From: Pseudocercospora fijiensis CIRAD86
Lineage: Eukaryota > Ascomycota > Dothideomycetes > Mycosphaerellales > Mycosphaerellaceae
Assembly: GCF_000340215.1 (NCBI RefSeq)
Contig: NW_006921534.1
Coordinates: 5,493,407 to 5,557,406, forward strand
Reading direction: 5' to 3'
DNA length: 64,000 nt
This document shows, piece by piece, positions 45,416-54,349 of the stretch. The position numbers and the translations under genes are program-made. Numbering within the stretch: the first letter of the stretch is position 1; each line of letters begins with the position of its first letter. The notes beneath the pieces are model-generated. The model saw only the letters and a program-made list of their open reading frames with translations. It was not told where the DNA came from and made no database searches.

Positions 45416-45534
45416 ACTTAATGTAACTAATGTGTTCAGAAGAGGGCTAATCTGTGGGAAGCCTGAAGATGAAGTGCGCAGTTTCAGCCTCAGGCATCAT
45501 GCACGTGATACCACACACACCACACACTTCAAGT
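45416..45534 (-). repeat. Copia 5' LTR (119 bp), nearly unmutated
   Basis: Gap-free match to 40196-40314. Only one of the roughly 15 differences (ACTTGA to ACTTAA at the inner end) is a RIP-type change on this copy. Immediately beyond it lies the target duplication gccat and normal, unmutated gene sequence. Confidence 0.9.
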
Positions 45535-45539
45535 GCCAT
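45535..45539. repeat. Copia target-site duplication, right copy
   Basis: gccat, the presumed original target; matches gctat at 40191-40195 apart from one RIP-type transition. Confidence 0.85.
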
Positions 45540-47239
45540 ACATCCAGCAGATAGTCCTGCGGAGGCTACAGCACCTTCTGAAGCCGGTCTCGGTTCAGAA
45601 GTTTCGCAAGCACAGATAAATAACAACAATTTCGAGGTTTCCGGAGATCGAGACGCAGGTGGCAACCATTTGCCTATTGAAGGCGAGCCAATGACTGGCA
45701 CTGTGTTCGAGCACTCGATGTCATCCAGGTGTCCCGATGCTTTGACGCCTGAGGGGGAATCATTCATCGTGCACAAGCTCGGACCTGACGTAGGCCCGTT
45801 CAGGATGCATCCTAACTACAACCACGTTGAGTCCGCCATCTGGGCCCATGGCCATCGTGCTTTGGGCTGTTTGCTTAACGATCCAGACAGTAGGGACTTC
45901 ATCGCAATTGTAAGGGCATGGATGATGGTGGCAGGAGAGATGTTTCCTCCTGAATGGCCAGGTCTGGAAGTACCCTTCCAACTAGCATTTTATCAACCAG
46001 AGTTCCAAACGATTCGTCGCTGGCGGACTGAGCCCGATCCGGTACTTAGGCAATTACAGCTCCGCGTCAGTGCCGAAAAATTGATGAATGAGTGGGCGCA
46101 CAGGTTTCCGGTGCCCGAGAGTGATCCCCATGACTGGACATTTGGTGTCGCAGCACAAGCACCTTCCGAGACTGGTAACCTTGCGGATCTCGGCACACGG
46201 TCTGGAGGGCTGTCGTATCTTGAGTACCATAATCGCGTGTTTTTCGTTGATCGAGGTAGGACAGATGGGGAGCATGGCGAAATTGTGGGATGGCGGCGGC
46301 AGGGCCGGGGATTCCAGTTCGCGATCAACTTTGCTCGTCAACAAAGCAACCACTACATGCTGATCAAATGCAGCTACTTTGGCAGAGGCTCTGGTATGGG
46401 CAAGCTTCCGAAACATACAACCAAGAACGTTACACGTCTTTCGACTTTCCGACGTGGCAGCAGCGTACGAAAATCGTTATGGGGTCAAAGCTGCCCTGGA
46501 AGAGTGGAGAAATTTAGCAAGGCAGGAGGATAGAGAGTGCTTCAGATGGTACTCAGTATCACGAGAGGCGACGCCAGCTAGCGAAGCACCTACAGCCCAG
46601 TGGAATGATGTGACACGGTCAGCTCGTGCAACGACCGAGCCACGGCAGGCTACAACAGATGGAACGGCTTCGGCCACCCCTCAATCAGAGTCCGACCAAT
46701 CTCCAGAACAAATAGCGCCTTCGACTTCCAGAGCGGGAGAGACCGAAGGTCAGCAGGCGACAATTACGGTGGAGAACCTCCTCGACCGCCTCAACGATCT
46801 GCAGCAGGCTATTGCCAGAATGCCTCGACAGCCTATGGGTGGTACTTCTCGCGTGGCTGGTTTGCAGGCACAGGCCAGGATGCGGAACGCGTTGGCGGCT
46901 GTCTCGACGAACACGCAGCCTAACTCCAATGAAGGTTAGTCTGGCGGCGAATCCTCTTTTGAATGCATGCTCACAAGCCAAGGCTCAGAGTCCGATTCTG
47001 CCTGTATCGTGTGTGCTGAAGAGTTTCGTACCATTGGACGTAGATATGTTGAGCTGCCATGCCGCCATGGATTTTGTGAGGTCTGTGTTCCGCGCCTTGA
47101 TCGCTGCCCGATATGCAGAAGGGACGTCCAGACCGGACGGCCGCAAGAAGTAACGTTACAGCCGGAACTGCCGGTAGATGAGCTTGAGGACATTGTGCGC
47201 GCCGTCCATCCCCAGGAAATGGAAACCGGAGAAGGTTAG
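45540..47239 (+). pseudogene. RING-finger protein gene, 3' part, split by Copia
   Basis: Exon pieces 45540-46393, 46461-46934 and 46983-47239 (introns 67 and 48 nt) keep one frame and continue the frame of 39771-40195. The conserved-looking middle (NYNHVESAIWAHGHRALGCL, IVRAWMMVAGEMFPPEWP) matches no domain I know. A Ser/Thr/Gln-rich linker and a short helix (VENLLDRLNDLQQAIAR) precede a C-terminal C3HC4 RING: CIVCAEEF, ELPCRHGFCEVC, DRCPIC. All eight zinc ligands are present. The protein was probably a ubiquitin ligase. Transcription could now start in the LTR, where an in-frame ATG exists at 45454, so a shortened chimeric product is possible. Confidence 0.65.
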
Positions 47240-47290
47240 CAAATGCGGCCGACAGACTTGGTGCCATAGCAGGACTCAAATTGCAAATTT

Positions 47291-47753
47291 TCAGTCAATC
47301 TTCGTATATTCCTCGAAATTGACACCACGGTAGTCGAGAAGGACTGATGCAGTCCGCAAGCTTCCGTTCTTATTGTGCGTTTTCGGAGCAAAACGCCCAC
47401 GTGGGAGGTTTCTAGGGGTAAGCATTTCAGGACATTGTGCTGTGACCTTTCTCGGAAGAGGATAGCTTTGATCCTACGGCAGGTCAACACTGTGGAAATG
47501 ATTAGTGTGATGACGGGTGACTTACAATTTGCTCTTGTGACGGTGGCCAGCCGTGGTGTTCGTGCGATGTATACACATAGAACTGTCCACGGCGCTGAAC
47601 CACAAGATATACCTGCACTTTGCACAGCATTGCCAATTCGTGCGCCTTTTTGCGAAGACCCATGTTGCGTTTGTAGAATTGATTTTTGACTCGTACGTCT
47701 TCCTTCACGCCCAACACCTGTTCTCTCACCAATCTTCGCTGGCATGGAGTCAT
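47291..47753 (-). CDS. MADS-like protein C (136 aa)
   Basis: Exon 1 (47753-47526) and exon 2 (47473-47291) join over a 52-nt phase-0 intron. Exon 1 carries the core VKNQFYKRNMGLRKKAHELA, then LCKVQVYLVVQRRGQFYVYT and GWPPSQEQI at the exon end. Exon 2 begins DQSYPLP and ends in a short polar tail. Domain order, the WPP motif and intron position match genes A and B; exon 2 matches A (QSSSYPLP). The short length leaves room for little besides the DNA-binding fold, so it may be a regulator lacking an activation domain. The frame is intact. Confidence 0.7.
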
Positions 47754-47802
47754 ATCGGGTGAGAGCAGAGTACTTTGCGTAGTTCCATGAAGACCAATGC
47801 TC

Positions 47803-48567
47803 TCATTCAACCGTTCGGCCGGCCTGCATCCGGATTCCCAGGCATAGATTTGGTTCATGACCAGCGTGCCAGCGATCAATTACATTCAAGGCCCTTCTGA
47901 CAGCCTCTCGGGATGCAGAGCCTTCATGATAGGTTGGGTGTTGTTCGGTAGTAGCGATCGTCTCCGTGCGCAGAATGTCATACTTTTGTATACCAAGTCT
48001 CCCGCTCTCCTGATAGATCCAAGACTCAAATCCCTTCTGAAAGACGTCCACATCGTTGCTTGAGTGTCCAGTTCGCACCGTGCTTGCTATAACAGCGTCG
48101 TCGCACACGATCGCATAGTACAGTTGAAGTTCATACTGTTCGTTCATGGAGCCTGCTTCCTCCTCTTCTGCTTCCTCCTCACTGCTCTCTGTATGGTAAT
48201 CGCCATCAGTCGAAGGTCCTGGTTGGCTATGTCTTTCCGGATATGATCCCATAGCATCGATGAGATGGGAATGGTGCTTGGGATTGCCCAAAGGATGCTC
48301 GACAGAACGACCGCGATGGGTAGTGCGATTTGGTGTCTTCCGCCGTTCGACTCGTGACTTCGAAATCTTTGAATCACGCTCAGAAAGCCTCATGGTGAAA
48401 GACAGACATCTTGGAAGGACAACTGATCTGCACAAGCTTTGTTGTGTAGTTTTGCGACGGCCATGTCACCCCATGATAGGGAGGTCTGGCAAACAGAAAT
48501 TCCCTGTAGCATGTGCGAAAAGGGGCGAGACGTGGCCACAATCGTACTGTATATAACCAGGAAGCAT
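47803..48567 (-). pseudogene. Hypothetical gene with an internal TGA
   Basis: From ATG 48567 the frame reads MLPGYIQYDCGHVSPLFAHA and FCLPDLPIMG, then TGA at 48468-48466, then HGRRKTTQQSLCRSVV and about 215 further codons in the same frame to 47803. A Trp codon would bridge the stop. The downstream part has a basic segment (RVERRKTPNRTTHRGR), an acidic run (ESSEEEAEEEEAG) and a mixed C-terminal domain. The first Cys/His-containing part might bind zinc. A separate gene starting downstream, for example at ATG 48393, cannot be excluded. No family recognised. Confidence 0.4.
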
Positions 48568-49376
48568 GATAGTAGTAAACTCAGTCAGGGTTCTTGGCGG
48601 CCTTCCGCTCCTATCAACACGAACGACGATCCCATGGTCCGTTTTCACCGTCAGGAGGTAGATCGGGCGTCGAAAACATCCTCACGCAGAACATCAATTT
48701 GGACTCGCGCACGTGCACAGTCAGAGTGTTCTGTGTTGATCTCTGGGTCGCATACAAGTCTTTCCACATTGTGCGTCCTCGGAGTCATAATCCCGTGCTT
48801 CAGCAATGCATTCATCGGCAAGCCAAGGGTTCCTGATGCTACCATTCTCTGCGTTCTTTCTTACTTCTGTGCGACCGCCGCATACCGTACACATGCTGTA
48901 CGCTGTCCTCGCAACCTTACATCCACAAAATGTCCTCCCATAAAGCGGCACAATGGATGATGTCGGCCGTATCACCTCCAATCTTGATCCGATGATAGAG
49001 TTCTGGAAACTCGCGAACTGCTCTGCTAGTCGGATGTGCTCGTAGTGGAGATCGAGCGAGGTCAAGCGATATGCGGGGATAGCACGGAAACAGACGCAGA
49101 AGGCACTATGAAGCAATCAGAACATGGAAAACTGCCACTCAAAAGTCTGCCGCACCTAACTACACATGTGCCCTGCGATGCGCTCCGATCGGGTGTTCAT
49201 GTGCGAGGCCATAGCCTGTAGCAACTTTCGAATCACAATTGAGGGCTCAGCCGGAACGGGCATGTATGCGTTCGCAGACTAGATGTTATGAAGCCCCACG
49301 AAGCTGAAGCCGTCCCGGGAGGAGTGGAATACATACTTCGAAGCCGGCTGCTCTGCGCTGTTGTATGGAGTTGGCG
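48568..49376. other. Region without a supported gene
   Basis: A minus-strand frame at 49116-48721 has Cys motifs (FCGCKVARTAYSMCTVCGGR) and the phrase NGSIRNPWLADEC but no ATG and no splice partner; it could be a fragment of the same family as the neighbouring pseudogene. The opposite strand is open too. Nothing else was recognised. Confidence 0.35.
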
Positions 49377-51268
49377 TCATGTAGGAGTTCCGTGCACTGT
49401 TTCCGCGTGGTTCTGAAGATGCTGCCGGCCCGACAGCGTAGCTCCACACAGAGGGTGTGGGCATATGAGCTTCTCGTCCGGGAGATGCCTAAGGTGTTTC
49501 CGGTGAAAGTGTATTTTGAGTCTGGTACGATCACAGAACTGCTTTTGGCGCTGCTCAACAGCGAGTCCCTCACGACCAAGGCAGAAGATGCATTGTGTCG
49601 GGGCACACCGCATCGACAGCTTGAGCGCGACGCTCGCCTCAGGTACACTGCTTGCTGCGACATTCCTCGGTCGACAAGCCCGTCTAACAGCAGGCTCTTG
49701 CACAGCACAAAGCGCCGCAAGAGCATTGATCGCCTCACATCGTCGCTTAACTTCTTCCGCGTATAACGTCTGTTGCGCCGAAGTCGCGAAGGCAAAGACA
49801 GCCGAGAAAGCTCGCTGCCGCGCGTGACTCAGCGGCGGCGACAGCTGAGCACTGTCTGTCGGAGAGGCGGATGCCTCTGAGGTCTGCAATTGATATCGGA
49901 TGTCGGCGACAGCCTGCTTCCTCGTGAACTGTTTGCGCGCCGTATTCAGCTTCTCAGCCCTCAACAACCTCTTGTGTTTGCAACATGCGCTTACAGCCTC
50001 GGCATGCTGAGCATGCAGAGACGTGCCTTTCGCCTTAGCTAGCGTACCATAGCGCTGCTTAATACTCTGCATAAGGTTCTTACGGTGTGTGACAAGGCGC
50101 TTTGTCTCTGTATGGCTTTCAATTTCAGCGTGCTGCTGGTCGGTCAGAGCGCGCGGACGGCGGGTGTCAATGGTCCGCGTCATACCAGTCGCTGTCCGCA
50201 TGAGCTGGACTTGGGGTTGCAAGCCCTGATATATAGCGTTGGTATCTTGCCCGATGTGCCGGGAAAGATAATTGTGTTGGTAGACATGGCCGTTCTGATG
50301 TTGAAGAATCTGGTTTCGCTGAGAGTCACTAATATAGACTATTATCCCGGATCAGTAAGCATAAAGCCACCGAAGTTCATTGCTCACGTACTGCTAGTAC
50401 AGCAAATTGATTGCTGCAGTGAGACTGTTAGTAAGCTTGGCTTCTGCCGCAGTCATATAGGCCACTTACGCATCTTTCTCGCCTAAAAAGCTCTTAGTAT
50501 AGGCAAAGGTGAATTTCACAACGACCCGAGGTGGACTATCGCGCGGAGTGTTAGACTCCCGGATCAGTTCAACTGCGATGTCTCCGTAGCGGACATTCAC
50601 GAGGGCTTGCGGCCGTTGACCTGACAAGCCCGCGAGGTGCAAAATCAGCGCAAATTGTACCCGCTGCCGTTCATGATTAAACTTAACGTCTGGCGATTCC
50701 CATAGTGTTCTCAGTAGCTCAAACTGCTCTTCCACGCGCGCGATGCCTTTCTCGCGTTTTCGTGTCTCTAGCCCGTACTGTGAGGTGATTCTGGCGCGAA
50801 CCTAGTAGCAAAATCAGTATCAGTGGAAGGTGGGCATGAGTGTACCTTGCATACCGAGACCATCTGGAGCTTCAGCTCTATTGGAAAGTGCACATCTCCC
50901 GACTCTTGCCTGTAGAGCATTTGAAACGTGTTCCAGCGCGTTTGCAATGTGGATGCGTACGCGATTCTGGAGTTTTCCACAAGCCACTCAAAGAAGGGGT
51001 GGATTCGGCTAATGTCGAGGCGTAGGAGTTCATCGTGTGGATCGCAGTCCAGTACCTCTGTGCAGAATCTGTACGCGATGTCAGCGGGTGTGGGAGGATC
51101 ACGTTCAGGGCCACGCGTCTCCTACGTATCCCATCTTTTCTTGATAAAATCGATAGCATCTGCGCAGCGGTAGACCTTCTGTGTGTCTACCACGGGATCG
51201 TAGCCAGTAACTCTGCGTTGCCAGAAGCTCGCAGGACGAGATAGCTTTGTCTTGCGGGCCGTGAGCAT
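49377..51268 (-). pseudogene. DUF3435 tyrosine recombinase (Starship captain-like), decayed
   Basis: Segments in order: ATG 51268 and LSRPASFWQRRVTGYDPVVD; RIHPFFEWLVENSRIAYAS and TRWNTFQMLYRQESG; after a 44-nt intron (50845-50802), a block with LTLHLAGLSG-type core (FALILHLAGLSGQRPQALVN) and FTFAYTKSFLGEKDA; then DSQRNQILQHQNGHVYQHNY and LSRHIGQDTNAIYQGLQPQV, the end holding the likely nucleophilic Tyr; and a C-terminal C2H2 finger (CPHPLCGATLSGRQHLQNH). Damage: in-frame TAG at 51124-51122, about 29 codons where relatives have well over 100 between KDA and SDSQRN, and TGA at 50354-50352. This family mobilises Starships but also includes non-mobile relatives. Often mis-annotated as FluG. Confidence 0.75.
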
Positions 51269-51398
51269 TGCGGGCCATCTGAGATCGTATCCTCAGCACT
51301 GTGCTCTCAGCACTGCGCGCACCTAAGAGGGCACTTATATATCCCAAACGATCCTCCAGGCTCAGACAGGACTCGATTTATTCTGTCGAAACGGGTCG

Positions 51399-51477
51399 CC
51401 CAGGAGCAGTATGCTCGCGGCGCAGCAGAGCAGTGCGAGCAGCGACGAGCGACGAGCATACTTGCGCGCTGCCTGGG
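51399..51477. repeat. Imperfect inverted repeat upstream of the DUF3435 gene
   Basis: The left arm 51399-51417 (cccaggagcagtatgctcg) pairs with the right arm 51453-51477, whose reverse complement starts CCCAGGCAGC and ends AAGTATGCTCG, with a 6-nt insertion. The loop holds short gcagcgacgag repeats. It could be a folded terminus of an element or a regulatory hairpin. Confidence 0.5.
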
Positions 51478-51480
51478 GTA

Positions 51481-51660
51481 TTAGGGAGGCTGCAAGGTAC
51501 TGATAAAAGCCTTACTACCGTAAAAGGCTATTCTATTCTATTACTATATCTATTTGTATATACTAAATTCTAATAAAAGGCAACTAGACTAGCAATAAAA
51601 GATTCACTATAGCGTATTATATACTATAGCTATAGCAACTTTTTCTAGCAGTATTAGCAC
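51481..51660. repeat. RIP-like repeat relic at the accessory/core boundary
   Basis: About 180 bp of CA/TG-depleted, TAG/TTA-rich DNA with no coding content lies between the recombinase gene and the core gene promoter. It contains agccttactaccgtaaaaggct, an imperfect palindrome. It may be a leftover of a repeat or element end; no partner was found. Confidence 0.4.
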
Positions 51661-51939
51661 CACCCTCCATTACTGGTCTGAGTAGAAACTAGTGCAAAGA
51701 TAATTCAGTTTGTGCCTAACAACTTGACAGGGATCGCGTTTGCCTCGAACATCTGTGGCTTCCACGAAGCTCGCGACCCGCGTCGACTCTTGTGATTGTC
51801 TCATTGTCCGCTTCATTTTCCTCACTTCGACACGGCTAATAGCTGCAGTAATATATTGTGCAGCTAATCTATTTCCTGACCTTCTCCACACTTCGACTCA
51901 CTATTAGCCAGAAACACCGAAGCAGCCAGGGCAACAAGC

Positions 51940-53487
51940 ATGGCGGATCCGACAATGGACTCTGCCATGGAAATCGACATCGACCTCGACCTCGACCTAG
52001 GCGATGATGTCGACCCAGAAGTTGCGCGCATGCAGGAAGAAGCCGCGAGACTCAATGCTGTATGCGACTGGGTATTGACACCGCCAACATGAAGCCACGC
52101 TAACTACGCACCGCAGCTTCCTTCTCAAATCGACGCCGAGCCCGAGGCTGAGCAGATGAATATCGAAGACGGCGAAGTACCTCCTGCCGAGATCGCTGCC
52201 ACGAAAGTACATATACAAGGCCTTGCAGAACTGACAACGCAAGACATCGAGAACTTCGCGCGCGACCACTACGACAGTGAGCTCTTCAGAAAGGTGGAAT
52301 GGGTGGACGATAACTCCGCCAACCTGATTTACGATACTGCCGAAGCAGCTAAAGAGGCGCTGCAGATTCTCTCGCAAGAACAAGTCGGAGATCCACTAGA
52401 TTTGAGAGCTGCGAAAGCTTTGAGCACACACCCACATGTTGAGCTTTTCGTGAGACAGGCAGTCGTCACCGACCAGAAGGAGCGAGGTGCTGCCCACCGC
52501 AGTGCATTCTACCTGAATCATCCCGAATATGATCCGCTCAACAAGCCGCGAGGTCGTGGACGTGGCGGTAGAGGCGGACGCGGTCGAGGTCGAGGCAGAG
52601 GTGGGTATAGGGAGGATGACAGACACAGCCGTCAGAGCTCCAACGCAGAGCCTTTCGACGTCAACCTCTACGACGATGATGCAGAGTCGATGAAGAAGAG
52701 AGCAGTACCTCGGAGCCCTCGCCGGAAAGGAAGCTACCACTCAGAAGAAGATTTGTTCGCAGGCAAGAGAGATGGAAGACGGCCGAGGAGAGAGGAAGGA
52801 GATCTGTTCGCTGGTAAATCAGATGGCAGACTCCGGAACAGAAGTGCATCGCCGATCAGAGATGGTGATGGCCGCTATGGTTTCAGTGACGACCAGCCAT
52901 ATCGCCACACCGCACGACGACGATCACCTCCCCCAATTCGTCCTCGCTCCCACACCGACAACTACGCTGCTCGCGAAAAGATCAAGACTGAGCTATTTCC
53001 AAGCAAGAAGAAGTCTACTGCTTTCACTGATGGCCGCAGCGGAAATGGGGCTCTTGAGCTCTTCCCCGATCGCGAGTCACCACCGGCACAAGGTAAGAAT
53101 GATTTGTTCCCCGATAAGGTGAACCACAAACGCCAGGATGCTAAGGACATCCATCCGGACGAGGTGGCAAGCGCCATCGGCAAGTTCAATATGTCTCTAC
53201 AGAAAGAATATATGTCTAATGACGACTCAGGTCGACGACCGGCGCCGGGACGAGATTTATTCTCACGGATCGATGCAGATTCTACATCCGGCAGACTCAA
53301 CGAGAGACCTTCTTCGAGTGACAACTTCTCATTTAAGGGTGCGAGTCGGAAAGAAGATCAAGGTGTCAGCTTCCTTGGAGCTAGTAAGGAGCGTACGGAA
53401 CTGTTTCCCAGGGGCGGCAGTGGTGGAGGACGAGATCTCTTCGAGGAGAAAGTACGCCGGCGGCGTGGTGCCGAGCATTTCATCTAG
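51940..53487 (+). CDS. Nuclear cap-binding protein 3-like (NCBP3/DUF2414 family), 496 aa
   Basis: Exon 1 (51940-52059) and exon 2 (52117-53487) join over a 57-nt intron with a CTAAC branch site. An acidic start (EIDIDLDLDLGDDVDPEV) precedes a divergent RNA-recognition fold: KVHIQGLAELTTQDIENFA, EWVDDNSANLIYDTAEAAKE and VELFVRQAVVTDQKERGAA with SAFYLNHPEYDP. An RGG-rich stretch follows (RGRGRGGRGGRGRGRGRGG). The C-terminal half repeats a short motif [DE]LF[AP]: DLFAGK (twice), ELFPSK, ELFPDR, DLFPDK, ELFPRG, DLFEEK. Relatives bind capped mRNA and link it to export factors in the nucleus. First gene of the core region. The frame continues past its stop; see 53488. Confidence 0.8.
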
Positions 53488-54192
53488 GAGGGAAGGCCGC
53501 AACGACGTGGTCGGCCGGTGTACGATACGGAAGATTCTCGGCGACTGTCCTTGTCCTCGCTTGATGCGCATGAGCAGACGATGAACGAGCACCATTCTCT
53601 CGAGCTCGAGGAGCAAAGCCACACGAAGCGGTACGAGAGCGCGAATGATCCCATTTCATCCTCGAAAAAGCGAGAAATCTGCTCGACTTTATTAGTTGAT
53701 CAGAAGGAACAATACAAGCAGTTCCAAGCCGCGAGGACAGCATCTGCAAGGAAGGACGAAATAGATTTTGACATTGATTTACCACCTGACGAGGACCCTT
53801 ATGAGAAACGGAAGAGAATGACCATGTCTTCCGCGAAGCCTTCCACGAAGCAAGAGCAAATGCACGCTTCTCAGGAAGAGGACCCGTACGAGTGCCGAAG
53901 GAGACTTTCATTCATAACCTCAGCACCAACCCGCAAGGACGAGTTTGGCAGAGACTACTCTCGACGCGAGCCTGGCAAGTCCGACATAAGTTGCAACAGC
54001 CGGACAGACTCACACCACGAAACTTCAAATATCCATCCTTCACGACGAAACTTGGTCCCGGACTGCAGTAGAAGTCCCTGGAACGAAACCCAAAAGCCCA
54101 GAGAGATCGATAGCTATCGTCCAGCTCAGCAAGTTGATCGCTATCGACCAGCACAGCGCGGACGGCGTGAGGACATGGATTACTGCTACTAA
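53488..54192 (+). other. In-frame open extension after the NCBP3-like stop codon
   Basis: After the single TAG at 53485-53487 the same frame stays open for 234 more codons. The content is charged and Ser/Arg-rich with two similar motifs, EDPYEKRKRMTM and EDPYECRRRLSF, and RPAQQVDRYRPAQRG near the end. Its first ATG is at 53581. It may be an independent small gene, a readthrough extension, or an exon reached by splicing around the TAG. No domain recognised. Confidence 0.35.
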
Positions 54193-54349
54193 GGAAGGCA
54201 TTCTGATTCTTTTCGACTTGATTGCATTTAGCGTCGGCGCTGGAAAGGAAGGTCTCGCGGTGCGCTACTGCTGCTGCTAAAGCATGAGAACAGACCATGA
54301 AGATACCCACGAATTTACAGCTTCAGAGACGGAAAAAATACCGTCATCA

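Larger units (their letters stand above)
40196..45534 (-). mobile_element. Ty1/Copia LTR retrotransposon, RIP-inactivated (5,339 bp)
   Basis: LTRs of 119 bp, a 5-bp target duplication, primer-binding site and polypurine tract are all visible. Along the minus strand the order is: gag-like region, zinc knuckle (about 44,330-44,250; CAYC...H...C), aspartic protease region (about 43,980-43,600; MYIVNNASLLIEYE and TLYVPGLVANLLSTEKL), integrase and reverse transcriptase regions (43.5-41 kb, heavily stopped), and RNase H (about 40.8-40.6 kb; PITLYEDN, SIDSRTKHIDARVYYIRE). Protease before integrase before RT is the Copia order. Stops are mostly TAG at Gln codons. No intact polyprotein remains. Confidence 0.92.

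Noticed and set aside
40196..45534. The matching 119-bp segments as a duplicated gene fragment
   Set aside because: Primer-binding site, polypurine tract, 5-bp target duplication and Copia domains between them show they are LTRs.
49377..51268. A FluG-type developmental regulator
   Set aside because: That name is a common mislabel; the blocks present are those of DUF3435 recombinases.
53480..53911. 143-codon minus-strand frame
   Set aside because: Antisense shadow of the plus-strand frame after NCBP3; no domain or start support.
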